Positions 49,592 to 58,899 of a stretch of DNA of 64,000 bases are shown here, in pieces. The translations under genes were made by a program, and so were the position numbers. Within the stretch, counting starts at the first letter, position 1, and every line of letters starts with the position of its first letter. The notes under the pieces were generated by a model. The model was not told the DNA's origin. It did no database searches and saw only the letters and a program-made list of their open reading frames with translations. The DNA comes from Stenotrophomonas rhizophila (GTDB taxonomy: Bacteria > Pseudomonadota > Gammaproteobacteria > Xanthomonadales > Xanthomonadaceae), in contig NZ_CP016294.1 in assembly GCF_001704155.1 (NCBI RefSeq), positions 3,159,501-3,223,500 on the forward strand, read 5' to 3'.

Positions 49592-51196
49592 ATGTCCGAA
49601 GTCGCTACCGAAGCTGCGCGCCGCCGCACCTTCGCCATCATCTCCCACCCTGACGCCGGCAAGACCACGCTGACCGAGAAGCTGCTGCTGTTCGGCGGTG
49701 CGATCCAGATGGCCGGCTCGGTCAAGGGCCGCAAGGCCGCGCGCCATGCCACCTCGGACTGGATGGCGCTGGAAAAGGAGCGCGGCATCTCGGTCACCTC
49801 ATCGGTGATGCAGTTCCCGTACGAAGGCAAGATCGTCAACCTGCTCGACACCCCCGGCCACGCCGACTTCGGCGAGGATACCTATCGCGTGCTTACCGCG
49901 GTGGACTCGGCGCTGATGGTGATCGACGTGGCCAAGGGCGTGGAAGAGCGCACGATCAAGCTGATGGAGGTGTGCCGCCTGCGCGACACCCCGATCATGA
50001 CCTTCATCAACAAGCTCGACCGCGAGGGCAAGGAGCCGATCGACCTGCTGGACGAGGTGGAAAGCGTGCTGGGCATCCAGTGCGCGCCGGTGACCTGGCC
50101 GATCGGCATGGGCCAGCGCCTGAAGGGCGTGGTCCACCTGATCAGCGGCGAAGTGCACCTGTACGAACAGGGCCGCAACTTCACCCGGCAGGATTCGACC
50201 ATTTTCCCGTCGATCGATTCACCGGGCCTGGCCGAAAAGATCGGCGCGGGCATGCTGGCCGAGCTGCGCGACGAGCTGGAACTGGTGCAGGGCGCCAGCC
50301 ACGCGTTCGATCTTGACGCCTACCTGGCCGGCAGGCAGACGCCGGTGTTCTTCGGTTCGGGCGTGAACAACTTCGGCGTGCAGCCGCTGCTGGACTTCTT
50401 CGTCGAGCACGCGCCGTCGCCGCAGGCACGCGCCACCACCGGTCGGGTGATCGCCCCACAGGAAAACAAGCTGACCGGCTTCGTGTTCAAGATCCAGGCC
50501 AACATGGACCCGCAGCACCGTGACCGCGTGGCGTTCATGCGGGTCTGTTCGGGGCGCTTCGTAGCGGGCATGAAGACCTTCCACGTGCGCACGGGCAAGG
50601 AAATGAAGCTGGCCAACGCGCTGACCTTCATGGCCAGCGACCGCGAAATCGCCGCTGAAGCATGGCCGGGCGATGTCATCGGCATCCACAACCACGGCAC
50701 CATTTCCATCGGCGACACGTTCACCGAAGGCGAAGCGGTGAGCTTCACCGGCATCCCGAACTTCGCGCCGGAACTGTTCCGCCGCGCGCGCCTGCGCGAT
50801 CCGCTCAAGCTCAAGCAGCTGCAGAAGGGCCTTGCCCAGCTGTCCGAAGAAGGCGCCACCCAGTTCTTCCGCCCGCTGATGAGCAACGACCTGATCCTGG
50901 GCGCGGTGGGCGTGCTGCAGTTCGACGTGGCCGCCTACCGGCTGAAGGACGAGTACGGGGTGGAAGCGACCTTCGAGCCGGTGAGCGTGACCACGGCGCG
51001 CTGGGTGACCTGCAACGATGCGAAGAAGCTGGAAGAATTCCGCGAGAAGAATGCGGGCAACCTCAGCATCGACGCGGCGGGCCAGCTGGTCTACCTGGCG
51101 CCGACCCGGGTCAACCTGCAGCTGGCGCAGGAACGCGCGCCGGACGTGCGCTTCGCGGCAACCCGCGAAGCGACGCACAGCATGTCGGTCGCCTGA
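49592..51196 (+). CDS. prfC: Peptide chain release factor 3
   Basis: 534-residue translational GTPase. G1 [14 protein letters not shown], switch I with [10 protein letters not shown]3 DTPGHADF, G4 NKLD and the RF3 middle and C-terminal domains are present, at full family length. It releases RF1/RF2 from the ribosome after termination. The ATG follows a GC-rich leader. Confidence 0.96.
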   Translation: MSEVATEAARRRTFAIISHPDAGKTTLTEKLLLFGGAIQMAGSVKGRKAARHATSDWMALEKERGISVTSSVMQFPYEGKIVNLLDTPGHADFGEDTYRVLTAVDSALMVIDVAKGVEERTIKLMEVCRLRDTPIMTFINKLDREGKEPIDLLDEVESVLGIQCAPVTWPIGMGQRLKGVVHLISGEVHLYEQGRNFTRQDSTIFPSIDSPGLAEKIGAGMLAELRDELELVQGASHAFDLDAYLAGRQTPVFFGSGVNNFGVQPLLDFFVEHAPSPQARATTGRVIAPQENKLTGFVFKIQANMDPQHRDRVAFMRVCSGRFVAGMKTFHVRTGKEMKLANALTFMASDREIAAEAWPGDVIGIHNHGTISIGDTFTEGEAVSFTGIPNFAPELFRRARLRDPLKLKQLQKGLAQLSEEGATQFFRPLMSNDLILGAVGVLQFDVAAYRLKDEYGVEATFEPVSVTTARWVTCNDAKKLEEFREKNAGNLSIDAAGQLVYLAPTRVNLQLAQERAPDVRFAATREATHSMSVA

Positions 51197-51219
51197 CCTG
51201 GCGAAACCGGCGATGATAG

Positions 51220-51237
51220 GGGGGAGCGGGCTCCCCC
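51220..51237 (+). terminator. GC hairpin after prfC
   Basis: GGGGGAGC-GG-GCTCCCCC, a perfect 8-bp stem between prfC and the next gene. No T-tract, so termination is uncertain. Confidence 0.35.
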
Positions 51238-51259
51238 TCCCCGCGCGACGATCATCGCC

Positions 51260-51892
51260 ATGACCTCTGTTGCTTCCGTACGTGAAGAAATCGCCAGCGC
51301 CCTGACCCACGGGCTGGGCGCGGTCGCCGCGCTTGCCGGCAGCGCGGTATTGATCACCCTGGCCGCGATCTACGGCGACGCCTGGCAGCTGGCCAGCGCC
51401 ATCGTGTTCGGCGTGGCACTGCTGCTGCTTTACACGGCCTCCACGCTCTACCACGCCATCCAGCACCCGATCGCCAAGGGCCGACTGAAAGTATTCGACC
51501 ACTGCGCGATCTACCTGCTGATCGCCGGCACCTACACCCCATTCACCCTGATCGGCCTTCGCGGTCCCTGGGGCTGGGGCATGTTCACGGCCATCTGGGC
51601 ACTGGCGCTCGCCGGCGTGGTCTTCAAGCTGTTCTTCACCGGCCGCTTCAAGCTGCTCTCCACTATCATCTACATCGCGATGGGCTGGATGGTGCTGGTG
51701 GCGATCAAGCCGATGTGGTCCTCCATCGACGGCTGGACCCTGGGCTGGCTGTTTGCCGGTGGCCTGTCCTACACGCTGGGCACCTATTTCTACCACCGCG
51801 AATCCATCCCCTACTCCCACGCGATCTGGCACCTGTTCGTGATCGGCGGAAGTGTCTGTCACTTCGTTGCGGTTACTGCACAGATTCTTTGA
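51260..51892 (+). CDS. Hemolysin III / PAQR family membrane protein
   Basis: 210 residues with seven membrane helices. Conserved metal-binding positions appear in STLYHAIQH, FDHCAIYLLIAGTYTPF and HAIWHLFVIGG, the Ser/His/Asp/His pattern of the PAQR superfamily (YqfA-like). Related proteins are proposed to be membrane amide hydrolases that adjust lipids. True hemolytic function is not implied. Confidence 0.88.
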   Translation: MTSVASVREEIASALTHGLGAVAALAGSAVLITLAAIYGDAWQLASAIVFGVALLLLYTASTLYHAIQHPIAKGRLKVFDHCAIYLLIAGTYTPFTLIGLRGPWGWGMFTAIWALALAGVVFKLFFTGRFKLLSTIIYIAMGWMVLVAIKPMWSSIDGWTLGWLFAGGLSYTLGTYFYHRESIPYSHAIWHLFVIGGSVCHFVAVTAQIL

Positions 51893-51906
51893 AGCAACGG
51901 CAACCG

Positions 51907-51930
51907 CAACAGCAACAGCAACAGCAACAG
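51907..51930. repeat. CAACAG microsatellite
   Basis: Four perfect CAACAG units just after the hemolysin III-like stop, a non-coding simple repeat that may vary in copy number. Confidence 0.8.
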
Positions 51931-51955
51931 CAGGTTGCCGGTTGCTTACTGTTTA

Positions 51956-52062
51956 GGGGCGGTGTGGGTGGGTCGCCGGGACACGCCGCAAGTACGTCCT
52001 TGTAGGCTCGTTCGCGCCATCCATGGCGCTCTACGGTCCCGTCAACCCACCCACACCGCCCC
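51956..52062 (-). repeat. Long hairpin element, copy A
   Basis: Outer arms are a perfect 18-bp inverted repeat (51956-51973 with 52045-52062). Inside lies a 37-bp core (52005-52041) identical, in opposite orientation, to copy B. GGGACACGCC near 51979 pairs in part with the GGTCCC end of the core. Confidence 0.75.
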
Positions 52063-52136
52063 TTCGACAGTTGGTCGGCCACCAATGAAGATCAAGAGCA
52101 GAAATCCGCTCCCTTGTCCGCCGACGCAATGCTGAG

Positions 52137-52249
52137 GGGGCGGGCGGGGGTATGCCATTGCGGGACCGTAGAGCGCCATGGATGGCGCGAACGAGCCCCC
52201 ATGGATGGGTTTACGGCGTGTCCCGCAATGGCATACCCCCGCCCGCCCC
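52137..52249 (+). repeat. Long hairpin element, copy B
   Basis: Outer arms are a perfect 30-bp inverted repeat (52137-52166 with 52220-52249). The core at 52161-52197 is identical to copy A, but most of the arm sequence outside the core is unrelated to copy A's arms. Confidence 0.8.
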
Positions 52250-52384
52250 AGCTCGCAAAAGTGAACAGCACGCGCTTTGGCTTTGGCCTTGGCTGTGGAT
52301 CTAGCTTTGCTTTTGGCGCCACACTGACGCGATCCTTACCAATGCTTCGCGTTGCCTGCACGATGAACGGGCAAGGATGGGCGG

Positions 52385-54367
52385 GTGAATACCGTTCCCG
52401 CTCCTACGCCCGTTGCGCCATCCTCCCGCTCACGCTGGCGTTTTCGCCGACCGGGCAAGCGCGGGCAGCGCTGGCTGGCGGTGCTGGTTTTCCTTTTCGC
52501 GCTGATCCTGCTGGTGATCGCGCTGTGGGACTGGAACTGGTTCAAAGGCCCCGTCGAGCGCGCCGTGCAGGCCAAGACCGGCCGCGAATTCCATATTGGC
52601 GGCAATCTGGATGTCGATCTCGGGCGCACCCTTACCGTGCGCGCCGATGGCCTGACCTTCGCCAATGCCGAATGGTCCAAGACCCCACGGATGGCCAGCG
52701 CCGACCGCGCCGAGATCGACCTGCGCGCCTGGCCCCTGCTGCGTGGCGATATCCGCATTCCGGAAATCCGCCTCACCCGCCCCGACCTGCTGCTGGAAAC
52801 CGCGCCCGGCAAGGACCAGCCCGGCAACTGGGATTTTCTTGGCCCCAGCGATGGCGAGCCGCCCGTGCTGCAACGCCTGCTGGTCGACGATGGCCGCCTG
52901 AAGTTCCTTGATGCCGCTGGAAAGACCGACATCCTGGTCGCCATCACCAGTGGCAAACCACGCAACGCCGACAGCGCACCGCCGCTGCTGGTCAGCGGCA
53001 AGGGCCGCTGGCAGGGCAATCCGTTCACGCTGGCTGGCAACACCGAATCGCCGTTGGAACTGACCAACAGCGAGCATCCGTTCCGCATCCATCTGGATGG
53101 GCGTGCCGGCAGTACCCACGCCATTGCCAGCGGCACCCTGACCAACCCGTTCGCCCTGCGAACCTTCGATCTTGATTTCGCGCTCAGCGGCCAGGACATG
53201 GAAGACCTGTATCCACTGATCGGCCTGGCCATCCCCTCCACCCCACCGTATCGCCTGAAAGGCCGCCTCAAGCGCAACAACGATGTCTGGCGGTACGAGA
53301 ACTTCACCGGTGTCGCCGGCGACAGCGACCTGGGCGGTACCGCGCAGATCGACGTCAGTGGCGACCGCCCCTTCCTCAAGGCGGAACTTGTTTCCAAGCG
53401 CCTGGACTTCGATGACCTTGCCGGCTTCGTCGGCGCCCCGCCCAAGACCGGCGCCGGCGAATCGGCCAATGCCGAACAGAAGGCCAAGGCCGCCGCACTC
53501 GCGGTGAAGGCACGCGTGCTTCCGGATACGCCCTACGACCTCAGCAAGCTCCGCGCGATGGATGCCGATGTGCACTGGAAGGCCCAGCGCATCAACTCCC
53601 CCGCGCTGCCGCTGGACGACATGGATGCACACCTGAAGCTGGACGACGGCCTGCTGCGCCTGGAGCCGCTCAACTTCGGCGTCGCCGGCGGCGACATCCG
53701 CAGCACCATCCGCATGGATGCACGCAAGCCGACCATTGCCACCCAGCTCAAGGCCAGCATCCGCAAGGTGCAGCTGGGCGGGCTGTTCCCCGACGCGAAG
53801 CTGGCCGAGCAGGCCTCCGGTGGCATCAGTGGTGAGATCAACCTTACCGGCAACGGCAACTCGATCGCATCCATGTTGGGAAGCTCCGATGGCGCCGTTG
53901 CGGTGGGCATCGGTCGCGGCCATGTCGGCAACCTGATCATGGAACTGGCCGGCCTGGATGTAGCCGAATCGCTGAAGTTCCTGTTCACCGGCGACAAGCA
54001 GATTCCGCTGCGCTGCGCGTGGGGCGATTTCGGCGTGAAGCAGGGCCTGATGACCTCGCAGCAGCTGGCGTTTGATACCACCGATACGCTGATCCTTGGA
54101 GAAGGCACGGTGGACCTGAAGCAGGAAAAGCTCGACCTGCTGCTGCGCCCCCGTCCGAAGGACATCAGCATCCTGGCACTGCGTTCGCCGCTGCGCATCG
54201 GCGGCACGTTCAAGGATCCGTCGTTCCGGCCGGACTTCAAGGCGCTGGGTCTGCGTGGTGCCATCGCCCTCACGCTGGGGAGCATTGCCCCGCCAGCGGC
54301 GCTGCTGGCCACGATTGAAACCGGGCCGGGTGAAGATTCGAATTGTGGCGGCCGGTACGCGAAGTAG
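52385..54367 (+). CDS. AsmA family inner-membrane protein
   Basis: 660 residues. A single membrane helix near residues 35-55 is followed by the AsmA N-terminal pattern GREFHIGGNLDVDLGRTLTVRADGLTFANAEW and long beta-repeats; the AsmA C-terminal stretch has TLILGEGTVDLKQEKLDLLLRPRPKD and SPLRIGGTFKDP. AsmA-like proteins bridge the periplasm and are thought to move phospholipids between membranes. GTG start preceded by AAGGA. Confidence 0.9.
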   Translation: MNTVPAPTPVAPSSRSRWRFRRPGKRGQRWLAVLVFLFALILLVIALWDWNWFKGPVERAVQAKTGREFHIGGNLDVDLGRTLTVRADGLTFANAEWSKTPRMASADRAEIDLRAWPLLRGDIRIPEIRLTRPDLLLETAPGKDQPGNWDFLGPSDGEPPVLQRLLVDDGRLKFLDAAGKTDILVAITSGKPRNADSAPPLLVSGKGRWQGNPFTLAGNTESPLELTNSEHPFRIHLDGRAGSTHAIASGTLTNPFALRTFDLDFALSGQDMEDLYPLIGLAIPSTPPYRLKGRLKRNNDVWRYENFTGVAGDSDLGGTAQIDVSGDRPFLKAELVSKRLDFDDLAGFVGAPPKTGAGESANAEQKAKAAALAVKARVLPDTPYDLSKLRAMDADVHWKAQRINSPALPLDDMDAHLKLDDGLLRLEPLNFGVAGGDIRSTIRMDARKPTIATQLKASIRKVQLGGLFPDAKLAEQASGGISGEINLTGNGNSIASMLGSSDGAVAVGIGRGHVGNLIMELAGLDVAESLKFLFTGDKQIPLRCAWGDFGVKQGLMTSQQLAFDTTDTLILGEGTVDLKQEKLDLLLRPRPKDISILALRSPLRIGGTFKDPSFRPDFKALGLRGAIALTLGSIAPPAALLATIETGPGEDSNCGGRYAK

Positions 54368-54412
54368 AAGAACTGAAACGCTGCTCTTCGCTTGAAAATA
54401 TCTGCAGGCAGC

Positions 54413-54844
54413 TCAGCCTGCGACGATGTACTGCTGCAGCTGGTCCAGCTTCTGGGCCTGTTCGTCGATCACCGATTTCACCAGGTCGCCGATGGAGATC
54501 ACGCCGACCACGCCGCCGCTGTCCACCACCGGCAGGTGGCGGATGCGGTAGTCGGTGACCAGTTGCAGGCAGTGCTCCACCTGCTCGGACGGCGCCACCG
54601 TTACTACCTTGGCGGTCATGATGTCGCTGACCTTCGTCGACCTCGAGGAGCGGTCATGCAGCACGATCTTGCGCGCGTAATCGCGTTCGGACAGGATGCC
54701 GACCAGGCTGCGGCCGTCCATCACCAGTACCGCGCCGATGCCCTTGTCGGCCATCAACCGGATCGCGTCGATCACCGCCGATTCCGGGCCTACCGCGAAC
54801 ACCTCAGGGGACTTGCCTTCCAACAGCTGTCGTACCGTGGTCAT
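54413..54844 (-). CDS. Two-CBS-domain protein
   Basis: 143 residues, two CBS domains back to back: the first with VIDAIRLMADKGIGAVLVMD and SERDYARK, the second with QLVTDYRIRHLPVVD and SIGDLVK. Stand-alone CBS pairs bind adenine nucleotides and regulate partners. The target is unknown. The ATG at 54844 lies 41 bases inside the end of the glycosyltransferase gene, in another frame on the same strand. Confidence 0.9.
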   Translation of the reverse strand: MTTVRQLLEGKSPEVFAVGPESAVIDAIRLMADKGIGAVLVMDGRSLVGILSERDYARKIVLHDRSSRSTKVSDIMTAKVVTVAPSEQVEHCLQLVTDYRIRHLPVVDSGGVVGVISIGDLVKSVIDEQAQKLDQLQQYIVAG

Positions 54845-55823
54845 CTCGCTGCTCTCCACCGATGGGATGCACGCCCGAGTCTGCCACGAACGGTGCATGC
54901 CAGGTGTCAACCAGATACAACGGCCGCTGCTTGGATTCCTCGTACAGCCGGCCCAGGTACTCCCCGATCAGGCCCAGCGCGATCAGCTGCACCCCGCCCA
55001 GGAACAGGATCACCGCCATCATCGTGGGGTAGCCGGCTACCCGGTCGCCGTACAGCGCCGCCTTCAGCACCACCCATCCGCCGAACAGGAATGCCACGCC
55101 TGCCGTGGCCATTCCCAGGTAGGTTGCCGCCCGCAGCGGTACCGTAGAAAAGCTGGTGATGCCTTCCAGTGCGAAATTCCACAGCTTCCACAACCCGAAC
55201 TTGCTGTCGCCCACCATCCGCGCATGCCGGTGATACGGCAACGCAACGCGCCGGAAGCCGACCCAGCCGAACAATCCTTTCATGAACCGGTGGCGTTCAC
55301 GCAGCTGGCCCAGCGCCTGCAGCGCGCGTGGTGACAGCAGGCGGAAATCGCCGGTATCGGCCGGAATCGGGATCCTCGACATCCGCCCGATCACCCGGTA
55401 GAACGCCGACGCCGTACTGCGCTTGAGCCAGCTTTCGCCGTCGCGCACCTGGCGGGTGCCGTACACGTTGTCATAGCCCTGCCGCCACAGCGCCACGAAC
55501 TCCGGAATAAGCTCGGGCGGGTCCTGTCCATCGGCATCGAGGATCATCACCGCGCCGGTGTCCACGAAGTCCAGTCCGGCCGTCAGTGCCGCCTCCTTGC
55601 CGAAGTTGCGCGACAGGCGCAGCACGCCCACGCAGCTGTCGGCTGACGCCAGTTCCTGCATGACCTGCCAGGTGGCATCGGTGCTGCCATCGTCGACGTA
55701 CACGATCCGGCCCTCGACGCCCTCCAGTCCATCCAGGACCGCGCGCAGCCGTGGCTGCAGCAGGGGCAGCGCCAGCGCTTCGTTGTGGGCCGCGATGACC
55801 AGGGTGAGGCGTTCAATCGTCAT
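54804..55823 (-). CDS. Family 2 glycosyltransferase, polyprenyl-phosphate type
   Basis: 339 residues. LVIAAHNEA, VDDGSTDAT and DADGQDPPE are the nucleotide-sugar and metal-binding motifs of the DPM1/ArnC/GtrB group. Two membrane helices near 235-255 and 270-290 follow, then EYLGRLYEESKQRP, typical of transferases that load a sugar onto undecaprenyl phosphate. The sugar is unknown. It starts 3 bases after mtgA and runs into the CBS gene, so the three form an operon. Confidence 0.9.
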   Translation of the reverse strand: MTIERLTLVIAAHNEALALPLLQPRLRAVLDGLEGVEGRIVYVDDGSTDATWQVMQELASADSCVGVLRLSRNFGKEAALTAGLDFVDTGAVMILDADGQDPPELIPEFVALWRQGYDNVYGTRQVRDGESWLKRSTASAFYRVIGRMSRIPIPADTGDFRLLSPRALQALGQLRERHRFMKGLFGWVGFRRVALPYHRHARMVGDSKFGLWKLWNFALEGITSFSTVPLRAATYLGMATAGVAFLFGGWVVLKAALYGDRVAGYPTMMAVILFLGGVQLIALGLIGEYLGRLYEESKQRPLYLVDTWHAPFVADSGVHPIGGEQRDDHGTTAVGRQVP

Positions 55824-55826
55824 GGC

Positions 55827-56576
55827 TCACTCATCCTTCAGGTAGGCGCCGCCGCCGAGCTGCCGCGCCTGTCGCTGGATCCAGGCGGCCCGTCGCTGCA
55901 CGTAGGGGCCGGGGCGCGCGGCGTTGTACCGGCGCGGAGCCGGCAACACGGCCGCCAGTTTTGCGCTTTCGGCCGGCGACAGCCGCGCCGCATCCTTGTT
56001 CCAGAACTGCCTGGATGCCGCCTGCGCACCGTAGATGCCATCACCGAACTCGGCGATGTTGGCGTACATCTCCAGGATCCGCCACTTCGGCCACAGCGTT
56101 TCGATCAGCAGCGTGTACCAGACCTCCAGCCCCTTGCGGATCCAGCTGCGGCCCTGCCAGAGGAACAGGTTCTTGGCGACCTGCTGGCTGATGGTGCTGG
56201 CGCCGCGCAGGCGCCCGCCGCGGGCATTGTGGTCGCGCGCCTTTTCAATGGCCTGCAGGTCGAAGCCATTGTGTTCGGGAAAGCGCTGGTCTTCGGCCGC
56301 TACCAGCGAGATGGGCAGGCTCGGGGCCATCTGGTCGAGGTCGCGCCACTGGTAATGCAGCCGGTAGCTCCAGTCGCCCTGGCCCAGCGCCTCGCCATAG
56401 CGCCACAGCATCACCGTCGACAGCGGCGGGTCGATGAAGCGCAGCACGGCCACCTGCAGCACGCTGCCGGCCACGAACAGCACCGGAAGCCACAGCAGGT
56501 GTTTCCAGCGCCAGCGGCGCCGGCGGGTCGGTTCCAGGCCCGGTTCGGCCTTGTGGTTGCTGCGCTCTGCCCCCAT
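55827..56576 (-). CDS. mtgA: Monofunctional peptidoglycan transglycosylase
   Basis: 249 residues. One membrane helix near 25-48, then a lone glycosyltransferase 51 domain: [14 protein letters not shown] with the catalytic Glu, [17 protein letters not shown], and [17 protein letters not shown]. No transpeptidase domain, as expected for MtgA, which polymerises lipid II glycan chains. ATG at 56576 has AGAGGA ten bases upstream; GTG at 56627 is less likely. Confidence 0.94.
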   Translation of the reverse strand: MGAERSNHKAEPGLEPTRRRRWRWKHLLWLPVLFVAGSVLQVAVLRFIDPPLSTVMLWRYGEALGQGDWSYRLHYQWRDLDQMAPSLPISLVAAEDQRFPEHNGFDLQAIEKARDHNARGGRLRGASTISQQVAKNLFLWQGRSWIRKGLEVWYTLLIETLWPKWRILEMYANIAEFGDGIYGAQAASRQFWNKDAARLSPAESAKLAAVLPAPRRYNAARPGPYVQRRAAWIQRQARQLGGGAYLKDE

Positions 56577-56659
56577 TAGTGGTGCATCCTCTGCTTGCAC
56601 GGTTGTCGGCGCATTATCCGGCAACACGCCCTCATTACTTAAGCGCAGCCACCGACCCG

Positions 56660-57553
56660 ATGACCGCCCAGACCGATTCCCTCATCCGTTTCCTGCTTCC
56701 CGATGCCGGCGTGCGCGGCGTGCACGTGCGCCTTGACGCCAGCTGGCAGCAGATCCTCTCCCACGGCACCTACCCGCCGGCCGCGGCCGAGCTGCTGGGT
56801 GAAGCCACCGTGGCCTCGGCGCTGTTCACCGGCCACACCAAGGTGGACGGCCGGCTGTCGATCCAGCTGCGCAGCAACACCGCCATGCGCACGCTGTTTG
56901 CCGAATGCACCGCCGCCGGCACCCTGCGCGGCATCGTCCAGCTGTCCGGCGAAGGCGATGCCCCGCGCGACCTGACCGCGCTGGGCGAGGACGCGCTGCT
57001 GGCCATCACCATTGAAAACCCCGGGCTGGACCCGCGCGAGCCACAGCGCTACCAGAGCCTGGTCGGCCTGGGCGCATCCGGACTGGACGAGGCCTTCGAA
57101 GACTACTTCCGCCAGTCCGAACAGCTTCCCACGCGCCTGCTGCTGGCCGCCGATGGCGACCGGGCCGCCGGCCTGCTGCTGCAGAAGCTACCCGGCGACG
57201 AGGGCGATACCGACGGCTGGTCCCGGGCCAGTGCGTTGTTCGAGACGCTGGGCAAGCAGGAACTGCTGGACGTGGCCGGCAATGAGCTGCTGCACCGGTT
57301 GTTCCATGAACAGGCACCCGAGCTGCTGGGTGAGCGCCCGCTGCGCTTTGCCTGCTCCTGCTCGCGCGAACGGGTGGAGGGCATGCTGCAGTCGCTGGGC
57401 GAAGTTGAGGCCCGGGCGGCCGCCGAACCCACGGGATCCGTGGACATCCGTTGCGAATTCTGCGGACGGGAGTATCACTTTCCGTTGACGGAATTCGACA
57501 TACTGTTTAGCGACGCCGTTGTTTCCTCACCGGCACCTGAACGGCTTCAGTAA
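56660..57553 (+). CDS. hslO: Redox chaperone Hsp33
   Basis: 297 residues. The substrate-binding domain is followed by the zinc redox switch [10 protein letters not shown] and [10 protein letters not shown] (CxC and CxxC). On oxidation these Cys form disulfides and the chaperone activates. ATG at 56660 was chosen; the longer frame upstream overlaps the mtgA promoter. Confidence 0.95.
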   Translation: MTAQTDSLIRFLLPDAGVRGVHVRLDASWQQILSHGTYPPAAAELLGEATVASALFTGHTKVDGRLSIQLRSNTAMRTLFAECTAAGTLRGIVQLSGEGDAPRDLTALGEDALLAITIENPGLDPREPQRYQSLVGLGASGLDEAFEDYFRQSEQLPTRLLLAADGDRAAGLLLQKLPGDEGDTDGWSRASALFETLGKQELLDVAGNELLHRLFHEQAPELLGERPLRFACSCSRERVEGMLQSLGEVEARAAAEPTGSVDIRCEFCGREYHFPLTEFDILFSDAVVSSPAPERLQ

Positions 57554-57589
57554 TCGCCGCGCGAGTTTTGTTCTGGGGAGAACCAAGAC

Positions 57590-57618
57590 TTGTTAAGAAT
57601 TCATAAACGCCCTAGGAT
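57590..57618 (+). promoter_or_regulatory. Sigma-70 promoter of the exported barrel-like protein
   Basis: TTGTTA, a 17-base spacer, then TAGGAT, in a local A/T-rich patch about 55 bases before the ATG. Confidence 0.65.
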
Positions 57619-57672
57619 CAGTGTCCCGCTTCGGCGGGAACTTGTGCTCATCACCGCTGTCTGAGAATTCCC

Positions 57673-58530
57673 ATGCGCGCCCTTTTGCGTCTACCGCTGG
57701 CCCTGATGATCGCCCTCGCCGCGATCCCGGGCGCCTATGCGCAGTCCAAGGCCCGCCAGGACAGCACGGTGATTCCGGTCTGGAACAAGGGCAGCGGCAA
57801 GGTCGAGGCCCTGCTGTACCTGGAACCCACCGGGGAACAGGCTGCCGGCGCCCGCTGGCATTTCGGGCGCAGTTCGCTGGATGCCGCCTTCGGGCTGTCC
57901 TCGGGCGATTCGCTTGGCCTGCTGTGCAACAGCAGCCGCGGCACCAGCATCAGCGGGCTGGCCAGCCACTGCATGCTGGCCAGCCTGGGTGACGAGGACG
58001 ACAACGCGCTGAGCCGCCGCGTCACCGGCACCGCCGCGTTCAACCGCCCCGGCGGTCGCATCGGCATCACCGCCGGCACCGGCAAGGACACCCTGCCCGC
58101 CTGGCTGGCCGGCCCGAACAAATCGCCGGCGCTGCGCGCCGAGCAGAACGACCTGACCGTGTTCGGCCAGAAGAACATTGGCCGCGAAGGCTTCGTCTCC
58201 ATTGGCGGCACCTACGCCAAGGCGCGCCTGGTACCGCTGTCAGACGTGTCCCCGGCCCTGGTGGACCGCTGGGACAGCAAGAGCCTCACCCTGGGTGCCG
58301 GCTACGGCAACTTCAGCGGCAACATCATCGGCCGCGTGGTCGACGTGCCCGGCCAACCCGGCAAATGGGAAGGCCTGGGCGTTGGCCTGACCTGGCGCAC
58401 CCCGTGGAGCGGCCAGCTCACCGTGGGTGCCGAAAACGTGATCACCCGCGGCAAGAACCCCTTCGCCCCGCGCAACGAGAGCACCGATGAGGGCACCGTG
58501 CCCTACGTGCGGTACGAGCAGGACCTCTGA
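57673..58530 (+). CDS. Exported protein, possibly outer-membrane barrel, function unknown
   Basis: 285 residues with a signal peptide ending GAYA-Q. The mature part alternates polar and hydrophobic residues with many Gly (for example SLTLGAGYGNFSGNIIGRVV and GLGVGLTWRTPW), like a small beta-barrel, but the C-terminal residue is Leu rather than Phe. Two Cys (LLCNSS and SHCMLA) may pair. I do not recognise the family. It has its own promoter and a strong terminator, so it is a single-gene unit. Confidence 0.75.
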   Translation: MRALLRLPLALMIALAAIPGAYAQSKARQDSTVIPVWNKGSGKVEALLYLEPTGEQAAGARWHFGRSSLDAAFGLSSGDSLGLLCNSSRGTSISGLASHCMLASLGDEDDNALSRRVTGTAAFNRPGGRIGITAGTGKDTLPAWLAGPNKSPALRAEQNDLTVFGQKNIGREGFVSIGGTYAKARLVPLSDVSPALVDRWDSKSLTLGAGYGNFSGNIIGRVVDVPGQPGKWEGLGVGLTWRTPWSGQLTVGAENVITRGKNPFAPRNESTDEGTVPYVRYEQDL

Positions 58531-58899
58531 GTCCACGTTTCGATGACCCGGGAAGACCAGAAAAGGCGCGCCATTGGCGCGCCTTTGTCGTTCCAGCGCC
58601 CCCGTTGAGGTCACTGAACACGCCAACCTGATACAGAGCGTGACAAAACAACTGCAACTATTTTGCTAACAATTTGTTAACAAATGAGTCATTTGACGCT
58701 TACAACCCTCTTAAGGGCCTTGATCCACAAGGACTTTGCCGAATTTCACACAGATCACAGACTTCATTAACGCTACTTTAATTCTTTCGAAGCGGCAGTT
58801 ACTATCGAGTCAGCCTTGTGGTCTTTGGTGCTCTCTATTGGCACCGCCTGAGGCAAACACCCCAGTGAATACCCAAGATTCCCTTGGAGAGAGAGAGCA
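58531..58899 (+). promoter_or_regulatory. Long A/T-rich leader of the TonB-dependent receptor
   Basis: After the terminator comes about 310 bases with no gene, unusually A/T-rich from 58640 to 58800. It contains a perfect 14-bp palindrome ATTTGTTAACAAAT at 58672-58685, a candidate repressor or activator site. A purine-rich GGAGAGAGAGAG ribosome site ends four bases before the ATG. Confidence 0.5.
58562..58586 (+). terminator. Rho-independent terminator
   Basis: AAAGGCGCGCC-ATT-GGCGCGCCTTT, an 11-bp perfect stem, 31 bases after the stop of the exported protein. The symmetry makes it work on both strands. Confidence 0.85.

Larger units (their letters stand above)
51893..52384. other. Non-coding region with two long hairpin elements
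   Basis: No gene in 492 bases. It holds the CAACAG run, two long inverted-repeat elements described separately, and a pyrimidine/purine-poor tract rich in GGCTTTGG-like words near 52270-52310, often seen in intergenic DNA of these bacteria. Confidence 0.7.

Noticed and set aside
51907..51930. CAACAG run considered as a CRISPR-like array
   Set aside because: Six-base units without spacers; it is a simple microsatellite.
52092..52911. Frames of 89 and 265 codons over the hairpin elements
   Set aside because: They consist of the repeat arms and read into AsmA in another frame.
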